Shown here: piece after piece, positions 23,313 through 34,675 of the stretch
Layout: each line of letters begins with the position of its first letter
Numbering within the stretch: the stretch's first letter is position 1
Source of the DNA: Sodalis sp. Psp
GTDB lineage: Bacteria; Pseudomonadota; Gammaproteobacteria; Enterobacterales; Enterobacteriaceae
Length of the DNA stretch: 64,000 nucleotides
Direction: 5' to 3'
NCBI GenBank assembly: GCA_024648745.1
Contig: JAHCVB010000001.1
Span: forward strand, 62,001-126,000
The notes under the pieces: generated by a model
Databases searched by the model: none
Seen by the model: only the letters and a program-made list of their open reading frames with translations
Told to the model about the DNA's origin: nothing
Program-made: the position numbers and the translations under genes

Positions 23313-26057
23313 ATGAGCATGCTAACTATGGCTACCATTCATGTAGACGGCAAAAAATATGAAGTTAATGAGACAGACAATCTACTGAAAGCTTGTCTGT
23401 CTCTTGGCTTCGATATTCCTTATTTTTGCTGGCATCCAGCACTGGGTAGTGTTGGTGCTTGCCGCCAGTGTACAGTCAAACAATACCAAAATGTCGAGGA
23501 TATCCGCGGCCAGCTAGTTATGTCTTGTATGACACCTGCCGCCGACGGTACCTTCCTATCCATCGATGACAATGAAACAAAACAATTCAGGCGAAGCGTG
23601 GCAGAGTGGCTAATGACTAATCATCCACATGATTGCCCAGTGTGCGAAGAAGGTGGCAACTGCCACCTGCAGGATATGACTGTCATGACCGGCCAGCATT
23701 TCCGTCGTTACCGTTTCACCAAGCGTACTCATTGCAATCAGTATCTAGGACCATTTATTTCTCATGAAATGAATCGCTGCATTGTCTGCTATCGCTGCGT
23801 CCGTTATTACAAAGATTATGCCGACGGCAGCGATCTCGGTGTGTATGGTGCTCATGACAACATCTATTTTGGTCGTCCGCAGGACGGAGTGTTAGAAAAT
23901 GAGTTTTCTGGCAATCTGATAGAAATCTGCCCGACCGGCGTATTTACCGATAAAACTCACTCTGAGCGCTATAGTCGAAAATGGGATATGCAGTTCGCTC
24001 CCAGTATCTGTCAGCAATGCAGTATTGGTTGTAACACCAGCCCCGGAGAGCGCTACGGAGAACTACGCCGCATCGAGAATCGCTACAACGGTAGCGTTAA
24101 TCATTACTTTCTGTGCGACCGCGGCCGTTTTGGCTACGGCTACGTTAATCTTAAAGATCGCCCACGTCAGCCTCTGCAGCGCCATGGTAACGACTGGATT
24201 GCACTAAACGCTGAACAAGCGATGCAGAAGGCTGTAGATACGTTGCGTCAGGCACACAAAGTAATCGGCATTGGTTCGTCACGTGCCAGCATCGAAAGTA
24301 ATTTCGCCTTGCGCGAACTGGTGGGGCAGGAAAATTTTTATACCGGCATATCCGGCAGAGAACAGGACCGGCTGGCACTGATACTCAACGTGTTGCGCAA
24401 TGGTGGTATTTATACTCCGTCTCTACGTGAGATAGAGAGCTACGACGCCGTGTTGGTGCTGGGGGAGGATTTAACACAGACCGGAGCTCGCATCGCGCTA
24501 GCGGTACGTCAGGCTGTCAAAGGTAAGGCACGAAAAATTGGCGCAGCACAGAAAGTAGCCGACTGGCATATCGCCGCCATAATGAACATAGATCGGCACG
24601 CTAGGCACCCGTTGTTTGTTACCAATGTTGACCGGACCTGTCTGGATGACATCGCAGTCTGGAGCTATTGTGCACCGGTAGATGAACAGGCACGACTTGG
24701 TTTTGCCATCGCCCATGCACTAGATGAGACAGCACCGGCAGTCAATGATCTAAACGCCTCACTGCAAGGTAAAATTGATGTAGTGACACAGGCACTGGCC
24801 GGCGCCAGAAAGCCGCTTATTATCTCCGGCAGCAATGCCGGCAGCGAAGCACTGATCACCGCCTGCGCCAATGTTGCCTTTGCCCTTAAGGGATGCGGTA
24901 AAGAAGTCGGGATTACTTTTGTTGTCGCTAGCGCCAACAGTATAGGCTTGGCGATGATGGGCGGCGGCAGCTTAGATGGCGCGTTAAGGCAGTTGGAGCA
25001 GGGAGTGGCGGATAGCGTGATCGTGCTGGAAAATGATTTATACCGACATGCCCCGGCTACGCGAATTGACGCCGCTCTGTCCAGAGTTAAAAGCTTGATT
25101 ATTCTGGATCATCAGCGGACTGCCATTCAGGAAAAGGCCAATCTCATCCTGTCGGCAGCAAGTTTCGCGGAAAGCTCCGGCACGCTGGTAAATCAGGAAG
25201 GCCGGGCACAGCGTTTTTTCCAGGTCTATGACCCGGCCTACTACGACGATCAAGCAGTGATGCTAGAAAGCTGGCGTTGGCTGCATTCGATGTACTCCAT
25301 TTATTTGAATCGTCATATGGACTGGACGCAGCTCGATCACATCACTGATGCGGTAGCACAGACGCTGCCGCAATTGTCAGGGATTAAGTACGCCGCGCCA
25401 GATGCTTCCTTTCGTATTCACGGCCAGAAACTAGCACGCGAGCCGCATCGCTGCAGCGGCCGCACCGCGATGCGCGCTAATGTCAGTGTCCACGAACCGC
25501 GTGTGCCTCAGGATCCAGATACCATGTTCTCTTTTTCTATGGAGGGCAACAACGCACCCCAGGCACCACGTCAGCAGGTAGCGTTCGCCTGGGCGCCGGG
25601 CTGGAACTCATTTCAGGCCTGGAATAAATTCCAGAATGAAGTAGGCGGTCATTTGCTCTACGGAGACCCCGGCGTCCGGTTGATAGAAGTCCGAGAAGGC
25701 ACACTGAATTACTTCAGTGCCATTCCGCCGGCTTTCTCTCCAGCACAGGACGGCAGCTTTCTTGTTGCTCCTTACTGGCACTTGTTTGGCAGCGAGGAAA
25801 CTTCGCAGCGCTCGACGGTTATCCAGGAACGTATGCCGGCAGCGTATGTAGCGATCAGTCAAGCTGACGCTGCTCAGTTAGGCGTTAACAATGGCATGCT
25901 ACTCTCCTTCTTCTGTGCGGGTATGGAGTTACATCTTCCAGTGCGGTTTAGCGATAGCTTGAGCTCTGGCCAAGTGGGATTACCTCTAGGTTTACCAGGC
26001 ATTCCTCCGATATTTGCGGGATTGAGTATAAACAATCTGAGGAGGGTAGAGTCATGA
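23313..26057 (+). CDS. nuoG: NADH-quinone oxidoreductase subunit G
   Basis: Largest peripheral subunit (914 residues; E. coli about 908). The N-terminal ferredoxin-like part binds N1b ([17 protein letters not shown]), then come the [17 protein letters not shown] region with the unusual histidine ligand for N5, then [13 protein letters not shown] with EICPTGVFT for N4, and the enterobacterial N7 motif [14 protein letters not shown]. The rest is a molybdopterin-oxidoreductase-like domain. The ATG at 23319 (MLTMATIHV) is as likely a start as 23313. It overlaps nuoH by 4 bases. All cluster motifs are intact. Confidence 0.96.
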   Translation: MSMLTMATIHVDGKKYEVNETDNLLKACLSLGFDIPYFCWHPALGSVGACRQCTVKQYQNVEDIRGQLVMSCMTPAADGTFLSIDDNETKQFRRSVAEWLMTNHPHDCPVCEEGGNCHLQDMTVMTGQHFRRYRFTKRTHCNQYLGPFISHEMNRCIVCYRCVRYYKDYADGSDLGVYGAHDNIYFGRPQDGVLENEFSGNLIEICPTGVFTDKTHSERYSRKWDMQFAPSICQQCSIGCNTSPGERYGELRRIENRYNGSVNHYFLCDRGRFGYGYVNLKDRPRQPLQRHGNDWIALNAEQAMQKAVDTLRQAHKVIGIGSSRASIESNFALRELVGQENFYTGISGREQDRLALILNVLRNGGIYTPSLREIESYDAVLVLGEDLTQTGARIALAVRQAVKGKARKIGAAQKVADWHIAAIMNIDRHARHPLFVTNVDRTCLDDIAVWSYCAPVDEQARLGFAIAHALDETAPAVNDLNASLQGKIDVVTQALAGARKPLIISGSNAGSEALITACANVAFALKGCGKEVGITFVVASANSIGLAMMGGGSLDGALRQLEQGVADSVIVLENDLYRHAPATRIDAALSRVKSLIILDHQRTAIQEKANLILSAASFAESSGTLVNQEGRAQRFFQVYDPAYYDDQAVMLESWRWLHSMYSIYLNRHMDWTQLDHITDAVAQTLPQLSGIKYAAPDASFRIHGQKLAREPHRCSGRTAMRANVSVHEPRVPQDPDTMFSFSMEGNNAPQAPRQQVAFAWAPGWNSFQAWNKFQNEVGGHLLYGDPGVRLIEVREGTLNYFSAIPPAFSPAQDGSFLVAPYWHLFGSEETSQRSTVIQERMPAAYVAISQADAAQLGVNNGMLLSFFCAGMELHLPVRFSDSLSSGQVGLPLGLPGIPPIFAGLSINNLRRVES

Positions 26058-27034
26058 TAAATTGGGGGACATCAGAAATCATCGATATCTTTCTGACAGT
26101 GTTAAAGGCGGTGGTTATTTTACTTGCAGTAGTTACCTGCAGTGCTTACATGAGCTTTATCGAGCGTCGGTTACTGGGATTATTCCAAAACCGCTACGGA
26201 CCTAACCGAGTCGGCTGGGGCGGCTCGCTGCAACTGCTGGCCGACGTTTTGAAACTAATGTTTAAAGAGGACTGGATCCCGCCGTTTTCCGATCAGGGCA
26301 TTTTTGTCTTGGCGCCGGTTATCGCGTTTACATCTCTGTTAATTACTTTTTCTATCGTGCCGATAACTCCGACCTGGGTCGTAGCTGATTTCAATATCGG
26401 CGTTCTATTTTTCATGATGATGGCGGGGTTAGCAGTCTATGCAGTGCTGTTAGCCGGCTGGTCAAGCAATAATAAATACTCATTGCTGGGCGCCATGCGA
26501 GCTTCGGCGCAAACACTAAGTTACGAAGTGTTTCTCGGGCTGTCGTTGATGGGCGTCGTGGCACAGGCGGGATCATTTAATCTCAGCGCGATTATCAATG
26601 CGCAAATGCATCTATGGAACATTGTGCCGCAGTTCTTCGGCTTTGTCACCTTCGCACTGGCAGGCGTTGCAGTTTGTCACAGACATCCCTTCGATCAGCC
26701 AGAAGCAGAGCAAGAGCTGGCTGATGGTTACCACATCGAGTATTCGGGCATGAAATTTGGTTTGTTCTTCGTTGGCGAATATATCGGTATTATAACCATT
26801 TCGGCAATGATGGTGACGCTATTCTTCGGCGGCTGGCAAGGCCTATGGTTGCCACCGTTTTTCTGGTTCGCCATTAAAACATCTTTCTTTATGGTGATGT
26901 TTATTCTTATTCGTGCAGCACTACCTCGTCCGCGCTACGACCAGGTGATGGCGCTGGGGTGGAAAATCTGCCTACCACTCACCCTAGTAAATCTGCTGAC
27001 AACTGCAGCAGTTATTTTGTATAACGTGCATTGA
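26054..27034 (+). CDS. nuoH: NADH-quinone oxidoreductase subunit H
   Basis: Membrane subunit forming the quinone channel between the two arms. It is 326 residues with about eight or nine helices. Conserved signatures are [34 protein letters not shown] and the charged loop [20 protein letters not shown]. It starts inside the end of nuoG and ends 14 bases before nuoI. No damage is seen. Confidence 0.97.
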   Translation: MINWGTSEIIDIFLTVLKAVVILLAVVTCSAYMSFIERRLLGLFQNRYGPNRVGWGGSLQLLADVLKLMFKEDWIPPFSDQGIFVLAPVIAFTSLLITFSIVPITPTWVVADFNIGVLFFMMMAGLAVYAVLLAGWSSNNKYSLLGAMRASAQTLSYEVFLGLSLMGVVAQAGSFNLSAIINAQMHLWNIVPQFFGFVTFALAGVAVCHRHPFDQPEAEQELADGYHIEYSGMKFGLFFVGEYIGIITISAMMVTLFFGGWQGLWLPPFFWFAIKTSFFMVMFILIRAALPRPRYDQVMALGWKICLPLTLVNLLTTAAVILYNVH

Positions 27035-27048
27035 GTAGTGAATGAATT

Positions 27049-27591
27049 ATGACGTTAAAAGAGCTAGCAATTGGCTGCGGTACCATACTGCGCAGCATCT
27101 GGATGATAGGCATACAAGCATTCAGCAAACGTGAAACCCACATGTACCCAGACGTGCCAGTGAATCCGCCGCCGCGTTTTCGTGGTCGTATTGTGCTAAC
27201 ACGCGATCCTGACGGCGATGAGCGCTGCGTGGCATGTAATTTGTGCGCGGTCGCCTGCCCAGTGGGCTGTATTTCTTTACAAAAAGCGGAAACTAAAGAT
27301 GGGCGTTGGTATCCGGAGTTCTTTCGTATTAATTTCTCTCGTTGCATCTTTTGCGGCTTATGTGAAGAGGCCTGCCCTACCACCGCTATTCAGCTCACTC
27401 CAGATTTTGAGATGGGTGAGTACAAGCGGCAAGATCTAGTGTACGAAAAAGAGGATTTACTGATTTCGGGACCAGGTAAATATCCAGAATATAACTTTTA
27501 TCGCATGGCCGGTGTGGCGATTGATGGTAAAGACAAAGGTGAGGCAGAAAATGAAGCAAAACCTGTAGATGTAAAAGAGTTGTTGCCTTAA
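27049..27591 (+). CDS. nuoI: NADH-quinone oxidoreductase subunit I
   Basis: Ferredoxin-type subunit carrying [4Fe-4S] clusters N6a and N6b, passing electrons toward N2. It has 180 residues, the same as E. coli. Two full cluster motifs are visible: [12 protein letters not shown] at about 60-71 and [12 protein letters not shown] at about 99-110. The C-terminal tail is acidic and lysine-rich. The next gene follows after 11 bases with a strong AAGGAGG site. Confidence 0.97.
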   Translation: MTLKELAIGCGTILRSIWMIGIQAFSKRETHMYPDVPVNPPPRFRGRIVLTRDPDGDERCVACNLCAVACPVGCISLQKAETKDGRWYPEFFRINFSRCIFCGLCEEACPTTAIQLTPDFEMGEYKRQDLVYEKEDLLISGPGKYPEYNFYRMAGVAIDGKDKGEAENEAKPVDVKELLP

Positions 27592-27602
27592 GGAGGCTAC
27601 TT

Positions 27603-28103
27603 ATGGAACAGGCATTTTACTTTTCAAGCCTGGTGGCGGTGTTAGCAACGTTACGTGTTATTGTCCACACTCAGCCAATACATGCGCTGATTTACTTGAT
27701 TATTTCTCTGTTAGCCATCGCCTGCGTATTCTTCTCACTGGGTGCTTATTTTGCCGGAGCGCTGGAGATCATCGTTTACGCCGGCGCTATCATGGTGCTG
27801 TTCGTATTTGTGATCATGATGCTAAATATGGGCGTCAGCTGCGATAAACAAGAACGTGCGTGGCTGCAACCTCAAGTTTGGATTGGCCCATCATTTATGG
27901 CTTTGGTGCTGCTGGTAGTATTGGTGTACGCTTTTGCCGATTCCAGCGAGCACGGCATTTCTGGGCAGCTAATTGCAGAGAAGACCGTCGGAATTGTGCT
28001 GTTTGGGCCATATATGCTGGCGGTGGAGTTAGCTTCTATGCTGCTGTTAGCAGGGCTAGTGGTTGCGTTCCATTTAGGACGTGACAAACGCGATAACAAT
28101 TAA
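27603..28103 (+). CDS. nuoJ: NADH-quinone oxidoreductase subunit J, shortened tail
   Basis: Membrane-arm subunit with five helices, including the conserved YFAGALEIIVYAGAIMVLFVFVIMMLNMG stretch containing the flexible third helix. A strong GGAGG precedes the ATG. It ends at 166 residues against about 184 in E. coli, stopping in the hydrophilic tail at GRDKRDNN. After the stop another frame reads [13 protein letters not shown] up to the next gene, which looks like the old tail. All membrane helices are retained, so it should still assemble. Confidence 0.95.
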   Translation: MEQAFYFSSLVAVLATLRVIVHTQPIHALIYLIISLLAIACVFFSLGAYFAGALEIIVYAGAIMVLFVFVIMMLNMGVSCDKQERAWLQPQVWIGPSFMALVLLVVLVYAFADSSEHGISGQLIAEKTVGIVLFGPYMLAVELASMLLLAGLVVAFHLGRDKRDNN

Positions 28104-28163
28104 TGCTTTCTATAAAGGATCGAAGATGATTGACGCCATGAAGGGAAAAAGGGAGAAGCAGTC

Positions 28164-28466
28164 GTGATTCCATTGTCACATGGTCTCATCTTGGCCGCCA
28201 TCTTGTTTGTGCTAGGCCTAACGGGGATGATTATCCGTCGCAATCTGTTATTTATGCTGTTGGGGTTGGAAATTATGATTAACGCCTCTGCGCTGGCGTT
28301 TATAGTCGCCGGCAGCTATTGGGGCCAAGCAGATGGGCAGATAATGTATATTCTGACTATTACCTTAGCCGCCGCCGAGGCTAGCATCGGTCTGGCTCTA
28401 TTGCTGTTGCTACAGCGTTACCGCCGAACCCTGGATATTGACACAGTCAGCGAGATGTACGGATGA
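28164..28466 (+). CDS. nuoK: NADH-quinone oxidoreductase subunit K
   Basis: Small three-helix antiporter-like subunit, 100 residues, the same as E. coli. It starts at GTG (28164), the codon aligned with the E. coli initiator ([15 protein letters not shown]), with GGGAGAAG upstream. The two membrane glutamates needed for proton movement are visible in [11 protein letters not shown] and [11 protein letters not shown]. The stop overlaps nuoL (ATGA). Confidence 0.97.
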   Translation: MIPLSHGLILAAILFVLGLTGMIIRRNLLFMLLGLEIMINASALAFIVAGSYWGQADGQIMYILTITLAAAEASIGLALLLLLQRYRRTLDIDTVSEMYG

Positions 28467-30307
28467 ACTTACTTTATTTAACAATACTATTTCCCATAGT
28501 GAGTTTTCTGCTGTTAGCGTTTTCACGCGGTCGCTGGTCTGAAAATTTCTCCGCCTTAGTTGGCGTTGGTAGCATCGGGCTGTCGGTGCTGGTTACGGTG
28601 TGGGTGGCTCTGGATTTCCTTAGCACTCACGGCGGTGGCTCGGCTGTGTTCACCCAGACATTGTGGTACTGGATAGCGGTGGATACCTTCCACATTCCGA
28701 TCACACTTAGTTTCGACGCTTTGTCTCTGATTATGCTGTCGATAATCACTAGCACTGGTTTCTTGATTCATCTCTATGCCTCTTGGTATATGCGTGGGGA
28801 AGAGGGTTATTCACGATTTTTCGCCTATACTAACCTGTTCATCGCCAGTATGCTAGTGTTGGTATTGGCAGATAACATGTTGCTGATGTACCTCGGTTGG
28901 GAAGGAGTGGGGCTTTGCAGTTATCTGCTGATCGGTTTTTATTATACCGAGTTGAAAAACGGCATAGCAGCGATGAAAGCATTTATCACCACCCGAGTAG
29001 GTGATGTATTGCTGGCGGTCGCGTTATTTATTCTTTACCACCAGCTCGGTACGCTTAACTTCCATCAACTACTAGTACTGGCGCCAAAAACGCTGGCAGA
29101 AGGCTCGCCAGCGATTACCTGGGCAACTCTGATGCTGCTGGGTGGCGCGGTCGGTAAGTCGGCTCAATTGCCGCTGCAAACCTGGCTAGTAGATGCTATG
29201 GCTGGTCCAACTCCGGTGTCAGCACTCATACACTCTGCCACTATGGTAACTGCCGGTGTATACCTTATTGCTCGTACCCATGGCCTGTTCTTGATAGCAC
29301 CTAACATATTGTATTTAGTAGGAATTATCGGAGCAGTAACACTGTTACTGGCCAGTTTCTCAGCGCTGGTGCAGAACGATATCAAACGGATTCTGGCCTA
29401 TTCCACTATGAGTCAGATAGGTTATATGTTTCTAGCCTTGGGTGTTCAAGCTTGGGACGCAGCCCTTTTCCACCTGATGACCCATGCATTTTTTAAAGCT
29501 TTACTGTTTTTATCTTCCGGATCGGTGATCCTTGCCTGTCACCACGAGCAGAATATTTTCAAAATGGGCGGTCTGAGAAAATCAATGCCGCTGATTTATA
29601 TTTGCTTCTTGGTGGGTGGTGCGTCGTTGTCAGCGTTGCCGTTGGTTACTGCCGGCTTCTATTCTAAAGATGAAATTCTATGGGGCGCGCTGGCCAATGG
29701 TTATAGCATACTGATGCTGTTTGGGTTAGTTGGGGCATTCCTTACGTCAATCTACACTTTACGTATGATCTTTGTCGTGTTCCACGGCAAAGCGAAAATT
29801 AAGACTTACCCCTGCCGCGGTATCAGCCACCATCTGCCGCTCGTAGTGCTATTGGTGCTATCCACTTTTATCGGTGCCTGGATTATGCAACCGTTGGCGG
29901 ACGTGCTAAGAGACAGTGAGTTTGCTCATGACGGTAAGCTGATGCTGGAGCTGACCTCCAGCGCTATTACCATCATTGGTACCGGGCTAGCGGCCACATT
30001 ATGGTTGGGTCAGCGCCGTTTTGTGAACAACGTAGCCGCCAGCGCACCAGGCCGTTTCTTCTCAGTCTGGTGGTTACACGCCTGGGGTTTTGACTGGCTA
30101 TACGATAAGATTTTCGTCAAACCTTATCTAGCCGTCTCTCGGTTGTTAGTGCACGATCCTTTCAATGCAATGATAAATATTCCCGCTTTGCTGGTACGCT
30201 GGGTCGGGCGTGGCTTAACAGTGAGTGAAAACGGACAATTGCGCTGGTATGCAGTATCGATGGGGCTAGGCGCAGTGATTGTGATAACACTGCTAGTATT
30301 TATCTGA
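28463..30307 (+). CDS. nuoL: NADH-quinone oxidoreductase subunit L
   Basis: Distal antiporter-type proton-pumping subunit of complex I. It has 614 residues (E. coli 613), with about 16 helices and a C-terminal lateral amphipathic helix region. Motifs include [19 protein letters not shown] with the key glutamate, [34 protein letters not shown] with pumping lysine and histidine, and [16 protein letters not shown]. Intact. A 57-base gap follows before nuoM. Confidence 0.97.
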   Translation: MNLLYLTILFPIVSFLLLAFSRGRWSENFSALVGVGSIGLSVLVTVWVALDFLSTHGGGSAVFTQTLWYWIAVDTFHIPITLSFDALSLIMLSIITSTGFLIHLYASWYMRGEEGYSRFFAYTNLFIASMLVLVLADNMLLMYLGWEGVGLCSYLLIGFYYTELKNGIAAMKAFITTRVGDVLLAVALFILYHQLGTLNFHQLLVLAPKTLAEGSPAITWATLMLLGGAVGKSAQLPLQTWLVDAMAGPTPVSALIHSATMVTAGVYLIARTHGLFLIAPNILYLVGIIGAVTLLLASFSALVQNDIKRILAYSTMSQIGYMFLALGVQAWDAALFHLMTHAFFKALLFLSSGSVILACHHEQNIFKMGGLRKSMPLIYICFLVGGASLSALPLVTAGFYSKDEILWGALANGYSILMLFGLVGAFLTSIYTLRMIFVVFHGKAKIKTYPCRGISHHLPLVVLLVLSTFIGAWIMQPLADVLRDSEFAHDGKLMLELTSSAITIIGTGLAATLWLGQRRFVNNVAASAPGRFFSVWWLHAWGFDWLYDKIFVKPYLAVSRLLVHDPFNAMINIPALLVRWVGRGLTVSENGQLRWYAVSMGLGAVIVITLLVFI

Positions 30308-30364
30308 TTTCCTAGTACTTCATTTTCGGGTTAATTTACTTCTACGGTTAGAACGCAAAACATC

Positions 30365-31894
30365 ATGCTACTGCCTTGGCTAATTCTTACTCTTTTTATT
30401 GGTGGTTTGCTGTGTTGGCAATGTGAACGTTTCGGTGCACAGGTACCTCGTTGGATCGCCTTGATTGCCATGGGGCTGACATTGGTGCTTTCCTTGTTAT
30501 TATGGCAGCAAGGTGAGTACACATTGGTAATGGCACAAGGACTGCCACAATGGCAAATAAAGTATTTGGTGCCCTGGATCCCGCGTTTTGGCGTCAGTAT
30601 CCACCTGGCATTAGACGGTTTGTCGCTTTTAATGGTAGTGTTAACTGGGGTATTAGGGATGCTAGCAATTCTCTGCTCTTGGCGTGAAATTCAGCGATAT
30701 CAAGGTTTTTTTCATCTTAACCTGCTGTGGATCTTAGGGGGTGTCATAGGTGTATTTCTAGCCATCGACATGTTTCTTTTTTTCTTCTTCTGGGAAATGA
30801 TGCTGGTTCCGATGTATTTTCTGATCGCGCTATGGGGGCATAAAGCATCTGACGGCAAAACTCGCATCACCGCTGCCACTAAGTTCTTCATCTATACCCA
30901 ATCCAGCGGTCTGGTGATGCTGGTGGCTATCCTCTGTCTGGTGCTGGTGCATTACAACGCCACTGGTGTTTGGACCTTCAGTTATGAAGATCTGCTGCAT
31001 ACGCCGATGTCCGAGCGGATGGAATATCTGATGATGTTAGGTTTCTTCTTAGCTTTCGCAGTTAAAATGCCGGTAGTACCGTTACACGGCTGGTTGCCTG
31101 ACGCCCATAGTCAGGCGCCAACCGCCGGCTCGGTAGATCTAGCAGGAATTTTACTGAAGACTGCTGCCTATGGTCTGCTGCGTTTTAGTCTGCCGCTGTT
31201 CCCTCAGGCATCACACAAGTTCGCTCCTATCGCTATGTGGCTTGGTGTGATAGGCATTTTCTACGGCGCCTGGATGGCGTTTTCACAAATCGATATTAAG
31301 CGTCTTATTGCCTATACCAGTGTATCTCATATGGGCTTTGTGCTTATTGCTATTTATAGTGGTAGCCAACTAGCTTACCAGGGTGCAGTAGTACAAATGA
31401 TTGCCCACGGCCTTTCAGCCGCCGGCATGTTTATTATCTGCGGTCAGTTGTATGAACGTCTGAATACCCGCGACATGCGGCAGATGGGCGGCTTATGGGG
31501 ACGGCTGAGTTTTATTCCAGCATTGTCATTATTTTTCGCTGTAGCTATGCTCGGGATGCCAAGCACCGGTAACTTTATAGGTGAAATTACAATTCTGTTA
31601 GGCACTTTCTCAGTGGTACCAGTTATTACAATAATTTCTACTTTTGGTCTGGTGTTTGCTTCTATTTACTCACTTATCATGATGCAGCGTGCTTATTATG
31701 GTCTGGGCAAATCTTCCGATCTGCTGCCGGGCATGACCCTACGCGAACGGATGATCATTTTGTTGTTAGTGGTTCTTCTAATTCTGCTCGGGTTTTTCCC
31801 ACAACCAATTATGGATACCTCAGCCGCCGCCATGAGCAATATTCAGCACTGGTTTACCGCCGCCGGCTCCACTGTTTCAACAACAAGACTGTAA
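30365..31894 (+). CDS. nuoM: NADH-quinone oxidoreductase subunit M
   Basis: Antiporter-type proton pump subunit of complex I, 509 residues as in E. coli, with about 14 helices. Conserved: FFFWEMMLVPMYFLIALWGH with the essential glutamate, the lysine in FLAFAVKMPVVPLHGWLPDAHSQAPTAGSV, and KRLIAYTSVSHMGFV. Six bases separate it from nuoN. Undamaged. Confidence 0.97.
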   Translation: MLLPWLILTLFIGGLLCWQCERFGAQVPRWIALIAMGLTLVLSLLLWQQGEYTLVMAQGLPQWQIKYLVPWIPRFGVSIHLALDGLSLLMVVLTGVLGMLAILCSWREIQRYQGFFHLNLLWILGGVIGVFLAIDMFLFFFFWEMMLVPMYFLIALWGHKASDGKTRITAATKFFIYTQSSGLVMLVAILCLVLVHYNATGVWTFSYEDLLHTPMSERMEYLMMLGFFLAFAVKMPVVPLHGWLPDAHSQAPTAGSVDLAGILLKTAAYGLLRFSLPLFPQASHKFAPIAMWLGVIGIFYGAWMAFSQIDIKRLIAYTSVSHMGFVLIAIYSGSQLAYQGAVVQMIAHGLSAAGMFIICGQLYERLNTRDMRQMGGLWGRLSFIPALSLFFAVAMLGMPSTGNFIGEITILLGTFSVVPVITIISTFGLVFASIYSLIMMQRAYYGLGKSSDLLPGMTLRERMIILLLVVLLILLGFFPQPIMDTSAAAMSNIQHWFTAAGSTVSTTRL

Positions 31895-31900
31895 TACGCC

Positions 31901-33355
31901 ATGACAATAAATCTTCAACAACTGATTGCACTATTACCGCTGTTTATCGTCGGATTGACGGTTATAGTTGTGATGCTGCGCATTGCGTGGCGACGTAACC
32001 ATTTTATCAACGCAACTCTGACAGTCATAGGATTAAACCTGGCACTGCTGTCGCTGTGGTTCGTCGCGCAGAACGGACCGACCAACATTATGCCATTGAT
32101 GCGTGTTGATGGTTTTTCTACATTTTATACAGGGATGGTGCTGATCTCTAGTTTGGCTACCAGCACATTTGCCTATGCCTGGCTGGCTGGCTATCCTGAC
32201 AACCGAGATGAGTTTTATCTACTGGTGCTGATTGCTACAATGGGCGGTATTCTGTTATCTGGCGCCAATCATCTAGCAGCGCTGTTCTTAGGCATTGAAC
32301 TAATTGCTTTGCCAGTATTTGGCATGGTGGGCTATGCATTTCGCCAGAAACGTTCGTTGGAAGCCAGCATTAAATATACTATACTCTCTGTCGCCGCCTC
32401 ATCATTCCTGATATTTGGCATGGCGCTAATTTATACCAATACAGGCCAGCTATCTTTCACCGGCATAGGTCAAGCTCTCAGCGAAGGGATGACGCAACCG
32501 CTATTACTGGGAGGGATGGGCATGATGATTGTCGGGCTAGGCTTTAAATTATCATTGGTGCCGTTTCACCTGTGGACGCCGGATGTCTATCAGGGTGCAC
32601 CGGCGCCAGCGTCAATCTTCCTAGCCACTGCCAGCAAAATTGCAATTTTCGCAGTGGTGGTACGTTTATTTCTCTACTTTCCAGCGACTAACAATGAAGC
32701 GGTTCGGATGGTGCTGGCGATTATCGCCTTCGCTTCGATGCTGTTTGGTAACCTTATGGCTCTCAGTCAGAATAATGTCAAGCGAATACTAGGCTATTCT
32801 TCTATCGCCCATTTCGGTTATCTGATGATAGGGGTGATCGCGATTCAGGATCACACGTTGGCACTGGAAGCCATTGGAGTTTATCTAGCTGGATATTTGT
32901 TCGCTAACCTAGGTGCGTTTGGCGTTGTCAGTCTCATGTCCAGTCCTTATAGCGGTGAGGATACAGGTTCGCTGTTCTCATACCGAGGTCTGTTTTGGCA
33001 TAAACCGATTTTGTCAGCAGTGCTAACGGTAATGATGTTATCTTTGGCTGGAATCCCGATGACACTTGGTTTTATTGGCAAATTTTACGTTATCGCTCTT
33101 GCCGTCAATAGCCATCTGATCTGGCTTACCGGCGCAGTGGTAGCTGGCAGCGCCATCGGTCTATTTTATTATCTGCGTATTATGATCAGCCTATATCTAT
33201 CACCACCGGAAAATCTGCGCCGAGGCATCCCTTCCACTTGGGTACTAACTTCTGGAGGAGCGTTGTTGCTGATCTCTACACTGCTGCTGCTGGGGTTGGG
33301 ACTATATCCTCAGCCTCTCATAACTCTAGTGCAGCTGGCGCAGCCGCTACTTTAG
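31901..33355 (+). CDS. nuoN: NADH-quinone oxidoreductase subunit N
   Basis: Antiporter-type proton pump subunit of complex I and last gene of the operon. It has 484 residues (E. coli 485) and about 14 helices. Conserved: [53 protein letters not shown] and [18 protein letters not shown]. No gene follows on the plus strand for 7 kb, so transcription must end in the spacer beyond. Confidence 0.97.
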   Translation: MTINLQQLIALLPLFIVGLTVIVVMLRIAWRRNHFINATLTVIGLNLALLSLWFVAQNGPTNIMPLMRVDGFSTFYTGMVLISSLATSTFAYAWLAGYPDNRDEFYLLVLIATMGGILLSGANHLAALFLGIELIALPVFGMVGYAFRQKRSLEASIKYTILSVAASSFLIFGMALIYTNTGQLSFTGIGQALSEGMTQPLLLGGMGMMIVGLGFKLSLVPFHLWTPDVYQGAPAPASIFLATASKIAIFAVVVRLFLYFPATNNEAVRMVLAIIAFASMLFGNLMALSQNNVKRILGYSSIAHFGYLMIGVIAIQDHTLALEAIGVYLAGYLFANLGAFGVVSLMSSPYSGEDTGSLFSYRGLFWHKPILSAVLTVMMLSLAGIPMTLGFIGKFYVIALAVNSHLIWLTGAVVAGSAIGLFYYLRIMISLYLSPPENLRRGIPSTWVLTSGGALLLISTLLLLGLGLYPQPLITLVQLAQPLL

Positions 33356-33871
33356 TGGAAATAGTGAGCTTATTTGCTGCCAGAGACTCGACACCGCTCA
33401 GTGGGACAGGGACTGACATCGGGGGCTTGCAATCATGCATGATCTTTTCTGAACTCACCTTGCCGGCACAGCGAGGTGGTGGTTTTAATCAAACAACGCT
33501 GATGCAAGTTAGTCGTCAGTTTCTATTTTCGGTGCTAACGGCTCTCTGCATAGTTGTTTCTTAATTGCTTGGGGGGATGAGCGCACTCTGTCCCTTGTTC
33601 GGGGTTATCAGGCAAAGGTTTGCCGTCCAAATCCTAATGCTACCACATTAGGATAATCTGCTATTTAAGAAAATATTAGCTGCCAAGCGATCCTAGCTTG
33701 CGATGTCTATGTCTATAATTTTGACTGCGGTTTAGTGGCAGGGTGCTTGTTTTTTCTGCGACTTCAGCGGAGTAGTAAGGCGTCTACTACCTTACTAACG
33801 CTCCTCTTGCCTTCAGCAGCCAAAAGGAGCTCTTCTGCCACTATATATACCACTGAAATACTCATGGGCAT
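33356..33871. other. Spacer after nuoN
   Basis: No gene is recognised. Two hairpins could have acted as ends of the nuo or thiMD transcripts: TCCTAATG/CATTAGGA at 33632-33653 and TAGTAAGG/CCTTACTA at 33773-33797. Neither has a clear T-tract on either side. Confidence 0.5.
33632..33653. terminator. Possible weak terminator hairpin after nuo
   Basis: A perfect 8-base inverted repeat, TCCTAATG and CATTAGGA, with a 6-base loop lies about 280 bases past nuoN. The stem is only moderately GC-rich and no T-run follows, so it may be a stabilising 3' hairpin or chance. Confidence 0.25.
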
Positions 33872-34675
33872 TCACCACCACTTATAAAAATGATGTACTG
33901 GCCCGATACCTTGCCCCACGCGTAAATCATCAGCATGCAGTAACGTCTGTTGCAACCATGCTTTAGCCGCCCACAGTGTTTGCGGCCAATCTTGGTAGAA
34001 AGGGCGCAACGCTGTTAGCGCAGCCGATAGAGTGCAGCCAGTACCGTGGGTGTGTCTGGTTACTACCCTGGCGCCATCAAACCGCACTTCATCTTTCGGA
34101 GTAATGAGCCAATCTGGGCTTGCGTCTCCATCTAAATGACCGCCTTTCATGACTACCGCTTGGCAACCCAGCGACAGCAGCTCACGGCCTTGCTGGCGCA
34201 TTTGATGTTCATCTTTGGCGGGATGGCAGTCCAACAATACCGCCGCTTCAGGCAAATTAGGGGTAATAATTGACGCCAGAGGCAACAGACAGTTCCGCAA
34301 ACTGCTTACAGCATTTGTATCCAACAGTGTCTCGCCACTTTTGGCCACCATGACCGTATCTAATACCAACCAGGGAATCGGGTATTCTCGGAGTTTAGCA
34401 GCCACCGTGCAAATTACAGCTTCCTGTCCGAGCATGCCAATTTTAGCACTGTCTATATGCACATCGCTAAGCACTGAATCTAGTTGTGCCGCTACAAAAT
34501 CAGCCTCAATCGGATAGACCGACTGCACGCCGCAGGTATTTTGCGCCACCAGCGAGGTAATCACCGTCGTGCCGTAGACGCCGAGTGCAGAAAAAGTTTT
34601 CAAATCGGCTTGAATACCGGCGCCACCACTGGGATCGGTACCTGCGATGGTTAATGCGTTACATTTCCATGTCAT
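33872..34675 (-). CDS. thiD: Hydroxymethylpyrimidine/phosphomethylpyrimidine kinase ThiD
   Basis: Phosphorylates HMP to HMP-P and HMP-PP for thiamine phosphate assembly. The ATG at 34675 overlaps the thiM stop (ATGA) and gives 267 residues (E. coli 266); an upstream in-frame ATG at 34693 would lie inside thiM. Ribokinase-fold motifs are visible: ALTIAGTDPSGGAGIQADLKTF, LDTVMVAKSG, ITPNLPEAAVLL, KGGHLDGD and the anion-hole THGTGCTLSAALTA. It is coupled to thiM in a salvage operon. Intact. Confidence 0.96.
   Translation of the reverse strand: MTWKCNALTIAGTDPSGGAGIQADLKTFSALGVYGTTVITSLVAQNTCGVQSVYPIEADFVAAQLDSVLSDVHIDSAKIGMLGQEAVICTVAAKLREYPIPWLVLDTVMVAKSGETLLDTNAVSSLRNCLLPLASIITPNLPEAAVLLDCHPAKDEHQMRQQGRELLSLGCQAVVMKGGHLDGDASPDWLITPKDEVRFDGARVVTRHTHGTGCTLSAALTALRPFYQDWPQTLWAAKAWLQQTLLHADDLRVGQGIGPVHHFYKWW

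Noticed and set aside
25608-25862. Minus-strand frames inside nuo genes as overlapping genes
   Set aside because: All lie opposite well-conserved nuo codons and lack ribosome sites; they are antisense shadows.
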